Origin: Rhizobium leguminosarum
GTDB lineage: Bacteria; Pseudomonadota; Alphaproteobacteria; Rhizobiales; Rhizobiaceae
Length of the DNA: 64,000 bases
NCBI RefSeq assembly: GCF_004123835.1
Contig: NZ_MZMU01000010.1
Span: 124,001-188,000, forward strand
Direction of reading: 5' to 3'
Under the pieces are notes generated by a model, which saw nothing but the letters and a program-made list of their open reading frames with translations, ran no database searches and was not told the DNA's origin. A program made the position numbers and the translations under genes. Below, piece after piece: positions 44,584-53,153 of this stretch (position 1 is the stretch's first letter; every line of letters starts with the position of its first letter).

Positions 44584-45372
44584 CTAAAGCAGTGTTCCCT
44601 GCTCAGCTTCGTCAGCCACTTTTACGTCCGCGTCGCCACGACGGCGAAGTTCCGTCTCCGCGCTGAAGCGGACGTCGGCATCCCGATCGCAGGCGAACGC
44701 CTGCAATGCCGCAATATCCAGCCGATCCCAGCTTTTGCCACGCGCGGGGCCTGAAGGTACTCGTGGCAAAAGGCCCGGCTCGCTGCTCCATTTCACCAGT
44801 TGCTCGAAGGTGGATTCATTCAACATGTCCCGCAAATGGTGTGCGGTTACGTACGCATCGGGCATCGCGCGGTGGGCGGGAAGGCCAATCGTGTGCACCA
44901 GTCCCTCGGGCATACGCAGATACCGGAGCATCTGGTTGGAGAACCTCGGCAGTTCAGGCCACAGCCGAAGTGCGCATTTCCAAGTACATATCCAGGCCGC
45001 TCCGCCGGCAAATCTGGGGGTGCAGTAGCGCTGCTCGAAACTTGCCCTATGTGCAGCCAGTGCGATCACTCCACCTTCCGGCCGTAAGACGCTGGAGGCG
45101 ATTTCTTTCCAAAAAGGTGCTGTCGCGACCTCCGCGTCCACGATGTGATGTATTGCCATCGTCTCAGGAGAGATCGGTCGCCCTGGATTTATAAGCAATG
45201 ATCCGCGCTCATCATCAACCCGCCATCCCCCGTCATGGCCCAGCACGACGTCCTGCCAGCCGATCTCGCAAACATCATTCGGGCCATTCCCGGCTGTTTC
45301 GAGGTCAACGACCCGGATGCGAGATGCATGATCTACAGTTTTTGATAGGATCCCACTGCTCTCAATCAACAT
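44584..45372 (-). CDS. DnaQ-like 3'-5' exonuclease domain protein
   Basis: A 262-residue protein whose first 180 residues follow the DEDDh exonuclease plan. Exo I is VVDLETAG, Exo III is HRAMPDAYVTAHHL, and the Exo II region reads LAAHRASFEQRY, where the usual N and D are R and E. The C-terminal extension (about 185-262) with KSWDRLDIAALQAFACDRDADVRFSAETELRRR is found in related rhizobial proteins. It probably trims DNA ends, but the altered Exo II motif leaves activity uncertain. Confidence 0.8.
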   Translation of the reverse strand: MLIESSGILSKTVDHASRIRVVDLETAGNGPNDVCEIGWQDVVLGHDGGWRVDDERGSLLINPGRPISPETMAIHHIVDAEVATAPFWKEIASSVLRPEGGVIALAAHRASFEQRYCTPRFAGGAAWICTWKCALRLWPELPRFSNQMLRYLRMPEGLVHTIGLPAHRAMPDAYVTAHHLRDMLNESTFEQLVKWSSEPGLLPRVPSGPARGKSWDRLDIAALQAFACDRDADVRFSAETELRRRGDADVKVADEAEQGTLL

Positions 45373-45560
45373 ATTTAGCTATTTCGGCCCAGTGCCGTAA
45401 AAGTCCAGATATCACTCGGATACGATGCGACAGGCTTGCTGACGATTGTCGACACCCTAAAGCTATCACCATGGCCCATTTAAGATTTCAGGTAGCTAAG
45501 AATTCGGCTGGCCAGTATTGATCCGTAATCGACATTTTCATCGGATGGCCGTCCGTAGAC

Positions 45561-45593
45561 AAAAAAAAGAGGGCCGACGGAGAACCGTGGCCC
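45561..45593 (-). terminator. Rho-independent terminator of the candidate sRNA
   Basis: On the minus strand GGGCC-a-CGG, loop TTCT, CCG-tc-GGCCC, followed after one C by a run of T residues (45561-45568). It is a textbook intrinsic terminator not attached to any protein gene. Confidence 0.85.
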
Positions 45594-45677
45594 ATTAATT
45601 GTGAAGGTATAAACCTCCAGAGGGGAACAGCTGAAACGACGGAACTGGGAGGAAAGCCGTCGTGTTGCATCAGCTGT
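45561..45677 (-). ncRNA. Candidate trans-acting sRNA of the alpha-r14/NfeR1 (cuckoo) type
   Basis: Predicted transcript of about 115 nt on the minus strand. Outer arms ACAGCTG (45671-45677 and 45627-45633) enclose a second stem ACGACGG/CCGTCGT (45657-45663 and 45636-45642). Its 14-nt loop displays TTCCTCCC, an anti-Shine-Dalgarno sequence. A terminator hairpin and T-run follow. A CATAGT -10 hexamer (45682-45687) and a box shared with the DUF1127 locus lie upstream. The length and aSD loop match rhizobial alpha-r14 RNAs, to my knowledge of that family. Confidence 0.7.
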
Positions 45678-45726
45678 GAACACTATGCTCCTTTTTTGAC
45701 CAGTTGGAAAACATTTTTTGTGCAAT

Positions 45727-45736
45727 GCAGCTATGC
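45727..45736 (-). promoter_or_regulatory. GCATAGCTGC upstream box of the sRNA promoter
   Basis: Minus-strand GCATAGCTGC sits 39 nt before the CATAGT -10-like hexamer. The same box recurs before the cuckoo-RNA array and before the DUF1127 gene at 38 nt. The flanking sequence (ATTGCACAAAAAATG...CAACTGG) is also close to that of the 53.08-kb copy. Confidence 0.65.
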
Positions 45737-45788
45737 GATGGCGGATCATCCGGCCGAAAGTAGTCCGTGTCAGAGGTTTCGCTTGATT

Positions 45789-46457
45789 TTACTCGGCGTC
45801 ATCGTTCGCCTTTGGGAACAGTTGCAGCACATTTGACCCACTCGGGTGCGCGAGAGTGCGAGCCTTTGGGTGCCGCGAGTTGTTTTCTCCAGCCTTTTGG
45901 ATAGCTGAAACGAGACCTTCCCGCCGGCGATAATATTCTGGCTTGGCAGGCAGGGTGAGGTCAAACTCTTCAAGCATACGCTCAATAATGTCCATCGCTT
46001 CAGCCGCCAGACCAGCATAACCTTCTTGGCGTCGCTCGAAGAAGCCATCGTATCCGGGCCTGGAAAGGTCGAGACTATCCAACGCATAAGAATGGGTTTT
46101 CACTCGGTTCGACAACCACAAAATTTCTTCTGAAAGCTCGGTACTAAAAAGCCCCCAGTTCGCGTCGTGCGGAAGTGCAAGGGTTGGATCGCGAACGTGA
46201 AACGCGAATTCGCCTTCATCCATAGGATTGAATTCGGGCATGTCGTGAACGGCCGCATAGCTGGCTCCGACAAAATCGTCCAGGGCCAGCACCGTCAGCA
46301 TCGCCAGGTTTCTAACCTCGGCTTTCGGGCGCCGGTTGATCCCAGACTTCGCAAGTCGGATGACGATGGGAAGCAAGGAGCCAGCGGCTAAACCGCCAGC
46401 GCCGATGAACGCTCCCATTGCCATGATCCCTTGGGTGGTTTCGAAGAACTGCGTCAA
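45789..46457 (-). CDS. Hypothetical protein with N-terminal membrane segment
   Basis: A 222-residue protein starting MTQFFETTQGIMAMGAFIGAGGLAAGSLLPIVIRLAKSG, which gives one hydrophobic helix at about residues 10-35 followed by a basic stretch, so a membrane anchor is likely. The rest is charged and helical, ending SNVLQLFPKANDDAE. No known domain is recognised. Local GC is lower than in neighbours. It stands alone between an sRNA locus and a 344-bp gap. Confidence 0.65.
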   Translation of the reverse strand: MTQFFETTQGIMAMGAFIGAGGLAAGSLLPIVIRLAKSGINRRPKAEVRNLAMLTVLALDDFVGASYAAVHDMPEFNPMDEGEFAFHVRDPTLALPHDANWGLFSTELSEEILWLSNRVKTHSYALDSLDLSRPGYDGFFERRQEGYAGLAAEAMDIIERMLEEFDLTLPAKPEYYRRREGLVSAIQKAGENNSRHPKARTLAHPSGSNVLQLFPKANDDAE

Positions 46458-46801
46458 TAGTCACCTCGTTGAATGGGAGCTGCGAGTTGCGTCAAGAAGC
46501 ACGCACAGACGGAATCAGCGCTTTCCGTCCCAGTTTGCCTTGAAGTTAAATGATAGGGAACTCCGTTCCCGCCTTATGGCGCCATTGAGCAACCTGACGG
46601 CATCATCGTCACCGTCGACCTCAGTTCCTTTGACGCCTTGGCAATGACCTCTCGGTGCAACTTTCGAATTGAAACATCAAGTGATATCGGCTGGCCTGTC
46701 TTTCAAGGACCTAATCGAGAACCGGCGATAGTGGTAAGATTTCTCTCAACCATTTTGCGTCATCCTCCAGTTCCCTTCTGAAGCCAATCGACGAGATCTC
46801 A
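46458..46801. other. Intergenic region upstream of the GH94 gene (344 bp)
   Basis: Nothing gene-like is visible. GC is lower than average. The promoter of the GH94 gene should lie in its right half, but I cannot identify convincing hexamers. Confidence 0.4.
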
Positions 46802-49800
46802 ATGGCCACGGACCTTACGCGCAGTTTTCAAATGCCCCGACGCGACGAGCTTGGCCTCTTTGCGATCAGCAACGGTTCCGGCCTGTCGATATCGGCCCTG
46901 CCGAACGGCACCCTGTTTGCCATCGAATACGCCGACGACAAGGGATCGGTGCAGATCAACCAGATCCAGGGCTCGCCGCTCGCCGGCGGCGTCGGTCGCC
47001 TTTATCTGCGCATCGGCGGGGCCGCGCCCGAGGTGGTGGAGCTTGTCGGGCCACGCGCTAATGGCAGCTTCGGGCACGATGCGACGAGCCTCTGCTGGAG
47101 CGGCAAAACGGGCGATATCGGCTACAACGTCCGCCTCGAGCTTCATCCCTCCGAAACGGCCTGGTTCTGGCGTGCCTCCATCCGGCATCTCAAGGATGGG
47201 ACGCTGCCGGTCGATCTGGTGCTGATCCAGGACGTTGGTCTCGGCGATCGCGGTTTCCTGATGAACAGCGAAGCCTATGCATCGCAATATGTCGATCACC
47301 ATATCGCCGATCACGAGACATTCGGCCACGTTGTGATGAACCGGCAAAATCTCAAGCAGTCGGGTGCCCGCAACCCCTGGCTCGTGCAGGGCTGCCTCGA
47401 TGGGGCGGCTGCCTATGCCACCGATGCGATCCAGCTGGTGCAGGCGAGCGACCGCCTCGACGACCGGCTGGTCGGCCCCTTCGGCACCAGCCTGCCGAGC
47501 AAACGGCGCCAGCAGGAGACGGCGTGCCCCGCCATCCAGTCGAAACCGTTCTCCGCTTCGGCAAACGGGGCGACCGCGACCTTCTTTGCCGTGTTTGCCG
47601 CCGATCATCCCGAGTCGTCGAGCGATGCCGCCCTTTCACGGCTTGACGAGCTCGCGGCGGCCGACAGTGCGGCCGCCGATATCGAGGAGGCAGCGCCGGT
47701 CCGCAGCCTGCTGCAGGATGCTGCCCTGCTGAAGGCCGAGGCGCTGGACAAAAAGGCGATCGGCAAGCTCTATCCGGAGCGGAGCCTGGAAGAGCGGGTC
47801 GACGGAAAGCTTCTTTCGTTTTTCGTGTCGGACGGTGTTTTGAACCGCCATGTGGTCCTGCGTGACAAGGAGCTTATGGTGGCGCGCCATCACGGCGCGA
47901 TCGTCCGCAGCGGTGAGAACATGCTGCTCGACGATGCGACGCTTGCCGCGACCTGCTGGATGCAGGGCATTTTCGCGGCCCAGCTGACGATCGGCAATAC
48001 GTCTTTTCACAAGCTCTTTTCCGTCTCCCGCGACCCCTACAATCTGACCCGCGCCAGCGGGCTGCGCATCATGGCGGATGTCGGCGCCGGCTGGCAGCTT
48101 CTGGCGGTGCCGTCGGCTTTCGAAATGGGGCTCAGCGATTGCCGCTGGATCTATCGCCTCCCCGAATGCACAATCATCGTGTCGGCGGTCGCCTCCGGCG
48201 AGGATGCGGCGATGCAGTGGACCGTCTCCGTCGAGGGCAAGCCGTGCCGCTTCCTGGTGTTTGGTCATATCGTGCTCGGCGAGCGCGAATATGACGCGGG
48301 CGGGCAGATCGAATTCGATACGGCAGGCAAACGCATTCTTTTCCGGCCGGACCCGGCCTGGCTCTGGGGCGAGCGTTATCCCGATGCCGCCTATTGGCTG
48401 GTGAGTTCGACGCCCGATGCGATCGAGGAGATCGGTGGCGACGAACTGCTCTACAGTGACGGGGTAACACGCAACGGCGCTTTCGTCGCGCTCCGATCCC
48501 GGGCGACGCAGGTGCTCTCTTTCGCTGTCGTCGGCTCGATGACCGATGCGGCGGAAGCCGAACGGCTGGCGCAGCGTTATGAGGCCGGCGTCACCGATGA
48601 AGCCATGCTTGCGCCGGCATCAAAATTCTGGCGGAACGCCGTGCGCGGCCTGACGATCGGCAGCACCGCGCCCGACCTTGCCGCGCAGGCGACGCTGCTG
48701 CCCTGGCTCGCGCATGATGCGATCGTGCATCTCAGCGTACCGCACGGCCTCGAGCAATATACGGGTGCGGCCTGGGGCACACGCGACGCATGCCAGGGCC
48801 CGATCGAATTCCTGCTCGCCTATGAGCATGACCGGGAAGCCAAGGAGGTGCTGAAGACCGTCTTCAGCGAACAATACCTGGAAAAAGGCGACTGGCCGCA
48901 ATGGTTCATGCTGGAGCCCTATGCCAACATCCGGGCGGGCGATAGTCACGGCGATATCGTCGTCTGGCCGCTGAAGGCGCTCTGCGATTATATCGAAGCG
49001 ACCGGCGATCTCGCCATCCTCGACGAGAAAGTCTCCTGGCGCGATGAAAAGACGATGGCCCGGGCGCCGGAGCCCGACACCATTGCGATCCATGTCGAGA
49101 AGCTGCTTGATACCGTTCGCGAAGCTTTCATCCCTGGAACGCATCTGATCCGCTATGGCGAGGGAGACTGGAACGATTCCCTGCAGCCGGCCGATCCGCA
49201 TCTGCGCGACTGGATGGTCAGCAGTTGGACCGTTGCCCTGCTCTACGAGCAGATCGTCCGTTATTCGGCGATCCTGCGCCGCCTCGGCCACGGCGACAAG
49301 GCCAAGGGTTTGAGGAAGATCGCAACGGCGATGCGCCGGGATTTCAACCGCCATCTCGTGCGTGAGGGCGTCGTTGCCGGCTACGGTATCTTCGATCCCA
49401 GCCATGACGGCGCCGAATTGCTGCTGCACCCGAGCGACCGGCGCACCGGCCTGCATTACTCGCTGATCTCGATGACGCAGGCGATGCTCGGCGGCCTCTT
49501 CACGCCGGTTCAGAGACGCGATCATATGAAGCTGATTAAAGAGCATCTGCTCTTCCCCGACGGGGTGCGGCTGATGGAAAAGCCCGCGACCTATGCCGGC
49601 GGGCCTGAGACGCTGTTTCGCCGCGCCGAATCCTCCTCCTTCTTCGGCCGCGAGATCGGGTTGATGTATGTGCATGCGCATCTGCGCTATTGCGAAACAC
49701 TTGCGCTGGAGGCAGAAGTGGACGAACTCTGGAAGGCGATCGCCGTCGTCAATCCGATTTCAGTCACATCAGCGCTGCCGCATGCTTCACTGCGCCAGCG

Positions 49801-50089
49801 CAACACCTATTTCAGCAGCAGCGATGCGGCTTTCCATGATCGTTATCAGGCAACGGCCGAATGGCAGCGAGTCAAGGCGGGAAAGATCGCCGTCGACGGT
49901 GGATGGCGCATCTATTCAAGCGGCCCCGGCCTTTACACCCGGAGCTTCGTCGAAAATATCCTCGGCTTCAAACGGCGCTTCGGCCGGCGCAAACGCAAAC
50001 CGCTTCTGCCCGCGATCCACGCCTCCGCCGATCTGCAAACTGACCACGCCGCCTGGCGGCGGCTGATGAAGCCGAAGCCTGAGATGTGA
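46802..50089 (+). CDS. GH94-type beta-glucan phosphorylase (GT36 family), possibly 1,2-beta-oligoglucan phosphorylase
   Basis: A 1095-residue cytoplasmic protein. The GH94 catalytic region reads IRYGEGDWNDSLQPADPHLRDWMVSSWTVALLYEQIV, with the general-acid Asp near residue 790. Upstream parts contain the family's ATLLPWLAHDAIVHLSVPHGLEQYTGAAWGTRDACQGPIEFLLAYEH. Cellobiose phosphorylases are about 800 residues, whereas 1,2-beta-oligoglucan phosphorylases are about 1080, so length favours the latter. That would fit a rhizobium, which makes cyclic beta-1,2-glucan. It stands alone, convergent with the GntR gene. Confidence 0.85.
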   Translation: MATDLTRSFQMPRRDELGLFAISNGSGLSISALPNGTLFAIEYADDKGSVQINQIQGSPLAGGVGRLYLRIGGAAPEVVELVGPRANGSFGHDATSLCWSGKTGDIGYNVRLELHPSETAWFWRASIRHLKDGTLPVDLVLIQDVGLGDRGFLMNSEAYASQYVDHHIADHETFGHVVMNRQNLKQSGARNPWLVQGCLDGAAAYATDAIQLVQASDRLDDRLVGPFGTSLPSKRRQQETACPAIQSKPFSASANGATATFFAVFAADHPESSSDAALSRLDELAAADSAAADIEEAAPVRSLLQDAALLKAEALDKKAIGKLYPERSLEERVDGKLLSFFVSDGVLNRHVVLRDKELMVARHHGAIVRSGENMLLDDATLAATCWMQGIFAAQLTIGNTSFHKLFSVSRDPYNLTRASGLRIMADVGAGWQLLAVPSAFEMGLSDCRWIYRLPECTIIVSAVASGEDAAMQWTVSVEGKPCRFLVFGHIVLGEREYDAGGQIEFDTAGKRILFRPDPAWLWGERYPDAAYWLVSSTPDAIEEIGGDELLYSDGVTRNGAFVALRSRATQVLSFAVVGSMTDAAEAERLAQRYEAGVTDEAMLAPASKFWRNAVRGLTIGSTAPDLAAQATLLPWLAHDAIVHLSVPHGLEQYTGAAWGTRDACQGPIEFLLAYEHDREAKEVLKTVFSEQYLEKGDWPQWFMLEPYANIRAGDSHGDIVVWPLKALCDYIEATGDLAILDEKVSWRDEKTMARAPEPDTIAIHVEKLLDTVREAFIPGTHLIRYGEGDWNDSLQPADPHLRDWMVSSWTVALLYEQIVRYSAILRRLGHGDKAKGLRKIATAMRRDFNRHLVREGVVAGYGIFDPSHDGAELLLHPSDRRTGLHYSLISMTQAMLGGLFTPVQRRDHMKLIKEHLLFPDGVRLMEKPATYAGGPETLFRRAESSSFFGREIGLMYVHAHLRYCETLALEAEVDELWKAIAVVNPISVTSALPHASLRQRNTYFSSSDAAFHDRYQATAEWQRVKAGKIAVDGGWRIYSSGPGLYTRSFVENILGFKRRFGRRKRKPLLPAIHASADLQTDHAAWRRLMKPKPEM

Positions 50090-50095
50090 AAAGGA

Positions 50096-50836
50096 TTATG
50101 CCGTAGCATCACGCAGCTCTTCAAAGCGTGCGGCACTTTTCGACAGGTGGCTTCGAATGGCGCGGCGCGCAGCAAGCTCGTCGCGGTCGCGGATCGCCGC
50201 GAATATGGCGTGGTGTTCCCTGCGCATGCGTGCCGCATGGCGCTTGCGCTCGGCTGATGTCATCTTGTCCAAGCGCGCCCATTGCCGCGGCACCATGATG
50301 TTGCCGAACGTGTCGAAGAGGCGGCCGTAATAGGAATTCTGCGTCGCGACCAGAATGGATCTGTGGAAGGCGTAATCCTCTTGCGCGCCGTATCCACCCT
50401 CCTCGAGCGCCTTGTCGAGGGCGTCGAGACGATCCTGCATACGCTCGATATCCTCCTGCGTGCGCCGCAACGCGGCAAGACCCGCGGCTTCGTATTCGAC
50501 CCCCATGCGCAGCTCCAGCACGCGCAGAACCTCGTCGATCGACTGCAGGTCGTTGGGAATGATGGAGAAAGATCTGGGCGTCGGATCGTTCGAGACGAAA
50601 GCCCCGAGGCCTTGCCGCGTGGTGATCAACCCCTTCGCACGCAGCGCGGCGAGCGCTTCGCGAACGATCGTCCGGCTGACGCCCGTCGCCGTCATGATTG
50701 CCTGTTCGGTCGGCAGGCGCTGGCCGGGCTTCAGGTCGCCGGACTCGATTTGCGCCGTCAACATATCGGCAAGATTGCTGCGCAGGTTCGGCGCCTGCTG
50801 AATGGTATGGAAGACCGCGTTGTCCTTATCTGCCAT
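50096..50836 (-). CDS. GntR/FadR-family regulator of the kdu genes
   Basis: A 246-residue FCD-type GntR regulator. The winged HTH (about residues 12-82) contains LKPGQRLPTEQAIMTATGVSRTIVREALAALRAKGLITTRQGLGAFV. The C-terminal FCD domain carries the ligand-binding histidine region EEDYAFHRSILVATQNSYYG. The ATG at 50836 (MADKDNAVFHTIQQ) is chosen over a longer frame. It lies 155 bp downstream of kduD on the same strand. A GntR-type operator lies in the kduI promoter, so it likely represses the operon until a uronate-derived ligand binds. Confidence 0.9.
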   Translation of the reverse strand: MADKDNAVFHTIQQAPNLRSNLADMLTAQIESGDLKPGQRLPTEQAIMTATGVSRTIVREALAALRAKGLITTRQGLGAFVSNDPTPRSFSIIPNDLQSIDEVLRVLELRMGVEYEAAGLAALRRTQEDIERMQDRLDALDKALEEGGYGAQEDYAFHRSILVATQNSYYGRLFDTFGNIMVPRQWARLDKMTSAERKRHAARMRREHHAIFAAIRDRDELAARRAIRSHLSKSAARFEELRDATA

Positions 50837-50972
50837 CCTGTTTCGAAATCCTGGTGTCGAGGCGGCTGTGCCGACCCCGTTTCCTGTTCGCATTCCGCAT
50901 CCACGCCGATGCGGTAGGCAGCGGCCCAAAGCGCGTCGGGCCGATCAGATTCGCTCTTCGGGCTTCTGGCCC

Positions 50973-50993
50973 GATCGGTTGGTGAAACCGATC
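50973..50993. terminator. Hairpin at the end of kduD
   Basis: GATCGGTT (50973-50980) pairs with AACCGATC (50986-50993) across a 5-base loop and overlaps the kduD stop codon. It may partly insulate kduID from the gntR gene; no T-run is present. Confidence 0.45.
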
Positions 50994-51756
50994 ACCGAGC
51001 CAGCCAACCGCCATCGACGGGCAGCACCGTTCCGTGCACATAGTCGGACGCCGACGATGCCAGGAATACGGCGGCGCCGCCGAGTTCGGACGGCGTTCCC
51101 CAGCGCCCGGCCGGGATGCGAGCAAGGATGGCGGCATTGCGGTCGGCATCCTCGCGTAGCGCCGTGGTGTTGTTGGTGACGAAATAGCCGGGGGCGATGG
51201 CGTTGACGTTGACGCCCTTGCCGGCCCATTCGCAGGCAAGCAGCTTGGTCAGTCCGGCGAGGCCACTTTTCGAGGCGGTATAAGACGGAATCCGGATGCC
51301 GCCCTGGAAGGAGAGCAGCGAGGCGATGTTGATGATCTTGCCCCTGCCCTTGTCGACCATGTGGCGGCCGGCGGCCTGCGACAGGAAGAAAACGGTCTTC
51401 AGGTTGACGTCGATCACCGCGTCCCAGTCTTCCTCGGTGAAGTCGAGCGCATCGGCACGGCGGATGATGCCGGCATTGTTGACGAGAATGTCGAGGCCGC
51501 CGAAGGTCTGGATGGTCTCAGTGACGATCCCCTTGACCGGTTCGATGCTGGCAAGATCGGCCTTGACGACATGGAAGCGGCTTCCCGCTTCTTTCACCAG
51601 CGCTCCGGTTTCGTCCATCGAGGAGCGCCCGACGGCGACGATCGACGCACCGGCCTGCGCCAACGCTGCCGCGATGGCCTGGCCGAGTCCTGTATTGGCG
51701 CCGGTGACGACGGCAACCCGGCCGGAAAGGTCGAAGGGATTTGCCACGATGCTCAC
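50992..51756 (-). CDS. kduD: 2-deoxy-D-gluconate 3-dehydrogenase (KduD)
   Basis: A 254-residue SDR that reduces 2,5-diketo-3-deoxygluconate to 2-keto-3-deoxygluconate in pectin and uronate breakdown. Motifs are TGANTGLGQ (residues 19-27), NNAGIIRRADALDFTEEDWDAVIDVNLKTVFFLSQ (strongly KduD-like), the serine in IINIASLLSF and YTASK. Its ATG overlaps the kduI stop in an ATGA. The pair with kduI and the downstream GntR regulator confirms the assignment. Confidence 0.93.
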   Translation of the reverse strand: MSIVANPFDLSGRVAVVTGANTGLGQAIAAALAQAGASIVAVGRSSMDETGALVKEAGSRFHVVKADLASIEPVKGIVTETIQTFGGLDILVNNAGIIRRADALDFTEEDWDAVIDVNLKTVFFLSQAAGRHMVDKGRGKIINIASLLSFQGGIRIPSYTASKSGLAGLTKLLACEWAGKGVNVNAIAPGYFVTNNTTALREDADRNAAILARIPAGRWGTPSELGGAAVFLASSASDYVHGTVLPVDGGWLAR

Positions 51757-52589
51757 CTCAGATCTGCAATGGCGATATGGTCCATGTCGGTGAAGCTCTT
51801 ATTGTCGCCGGCCATCGCCCAGATGAAGCTGTAGTTCTTGGTGCCGGCGCCCGAATGGATCGACCAGGGCGGCGAGATGACCGCCTGTTCGTTGGCGACA
51901 AGCATATGCCGGGTCTGCTGCGGCTCGCCCATGAAGTGGAAGACACGCTGCTCCGCTTCCAGATCGAAATAGAGATAGGCTTCCATGCGGCGGTCATGCG
52001 TATGGGCCGGCATGGTGTTCCAGACGCTGCCCGGCTCGATCATGGTGAAGCCCAGCGTGAGTTGGCACGACTGGCAGACGTCCGGATGGATGAACTGATA
52101 GATCGACCGCTTGTTGGCCGTCGCGGCTTCGCCCGGCGTCAGGTGACGGGCCTTTTCGCGGGTGAGCAATACGGTCGGGTGTGCTTGATGCGCTGGCGTC
52201 GAGACCAGATAGAACTTTGCCGGATTGGCCACATCCGCGCTCTCGAACCTGATGTCCTTGGCACCCTTGCCGACATAGAGGCAATCATATTTGGCAAGAT
52301 CGTAGTTCGTGCCGTCGACGATGATGCGGCCGGCACCGCCGATGTTCAGGGCGCCGAGTTCACGCTCGGCAAGGAAGGTTTCCTGTCCGATCGCCGTCGG
52401 CGCCGTCAGCGTCAGCCCGGGGCCGAGCGGCGTCGCGCCGCCGATGACCATTCGGTCGTAATGCGAATATGTGAGCCGGATCTCGCCGCTCGCGAAGACG
52501 GTTTCCACCAGAAAGTGACGCCGCAGCGTCTCCGTGTCGAAATCACGCACGGCCTCGGGATGGGAGGCGTGCCTCACGTCGATCTGCAT
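51753..52589 (-). CDS. kduI: 5-dehydro-4-deoxy-D-glucuronate isomerase (KduI)
   Basis: A 278-residue cupin-fold zinc isomerase, the expected KduI length. It converts 5-keto-4-deoxyuronate to 2,5-diketo-3-deoxygluconate. The metal site is visible in AHTHDRRMEAYLYFD (two His and a Glu), with a later His in PPWSIHSGAGTKNYSFIWAMAGDN. It is the first gene of the operon and is followed by the overlapping kduD. The promoter with an embedded operator lies about 100 bp upstream. Confidence 0.95.
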   Translation of the reverse strand: MQIDVRHASHPEAVRDFDTETLRRHFLVETVFASGEIRLTYSHYDRMVIGGATPLGPGLTLTAPTAIGQETFLAERELGALNIGGAGRIIVDGTNYDLAKYDCLYVGKGAKDIRFESADVANPAKFYLVSTPAHQAHPTVLLTREKARHLTPGEAATANKRSIYQFIHPDVCQSCQLTLGFTMIEPGSVWNTMPAHTHDRRMEAYLYFDLEAEQRVFHFMGEPQQTRHMLVANEQAVISPPWSIHSGAGTKNYSFIWAMAGDNKSFTDMDHIAIADLR

Positions 52590-52689
52590 GTCAATTTTCC
52601 TTCCGCTTCATTGTCGCTACGGGTCGTCGCTATTGCGGGAGCCGGTCTTGTCCGGCCTGTTCCGCTGCGGCGGCGGTATCCATCCGGTT

Positions 52690-52718
52690 ACATAGTTGTA
52701 CGACAAGTTTGGAGTCAA
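52690..52718 (-). promoter_or_regulatory. kduI promoter with GntR operator in the spacer
   Basis: On the minus strand TTGACT (52713-52718) and CTATGT (52690-52695) are separated by 17 bp, close to the rhizobial TTGAC/CTATAT consensus. The spacer contains TTGT-cgt-ACAA (52696-52706), which matches the FadR-subfamily operator TNGTNNNACNA exactly. Occupancy would occlude RNA polymerase. Confidence 0.75.
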
Positions 52719-52880
52719 CATGTTTGTCCGTGCGCGCTTGAGGAGACGTAAGGCCCGCAAGAGCACGAAGCAGATTTGGGATAGACAGGAAAATTTCCGG
52801 AGATGATGACGCCATCATCCAAGCAATGGATCGCAAGCGGTCGTTCTTGGCGCGATCCAGCGGTGCTATCGGCCAAAACG

Positions 52881-53034
52881 AAAAAGCCTGCCGCGGGAGG
52901 AGGTGCGGCAGGCTTTCGAAAAAAACCGAACGACAGCTGGGAGGAGGAGTGCTGTCATTCCACAGACGACCCCGGGAGGAGGATGGGGCGCCTGTACATC
53001 GAAGGGATGCGGGAGGAGGTGCATCGCTTCGATA
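52881..53034 (-). ncRNA. Cuckoo/CcsR-type RNA array with four CCUCCUCCC loops
   Basis: Minus-strand RNA of about 154 nt. In transcription order it has four hairpins. SL1: ATCGAAG-g-GATGC arms at 52998-53010 and 53021-53033. SL2: CCCC/GGGG, 52970-52988. SL3: GACAGC/GCTGTC, 52932-52956. SL4: GCCTGCCGC/GCGGCAGGC, 52886-52913. Each loop presents CCTCCTCCC. SL4 is followed by TTTTT and doubles as an intrinsic terminator. A TATGAT -10-like hexamer (53041-53046) and the GCATAGCTGC box precede it. Rhodobacter CcsR RNAs have the same motif and also lie after a DUF1127 gene. Confidence 0.82.
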
Positions 53035-53084
53035 GAAATAATCATACTTATTTCCTGCCCAGTTGATAGGCATTTTTTTGCAGG

Positions 53085-53094
53085 GCAGCTATGC
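53085..53094 (-). promoter_or_regulatory. GCATAGCTGC upstream box of the cuckoo-array promoter
   Basis: Minus-strand GCATAGCTGC lies 38 nt before TATGAT. With CCTGCAAAAAAATG and CAACTGGG in between, it closely matches the promoter of the separate sRNA at 45.6 kb. Confidence 0.65.
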
Positions 53095-53153
53095 GTTATG
53101 CGAAAAGCGGGAGGCTCGATCACCTGGTCCATCTGCCGGAAGCACAAAAGCAA

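Noticed and set aside
45480..45749. An 89-codon minus-strand open frame
   Set aside because: It covers the candidate sRNA, its terminator and its promoter box, has no recognisable domain, and its bases are better explained by RNA structure.
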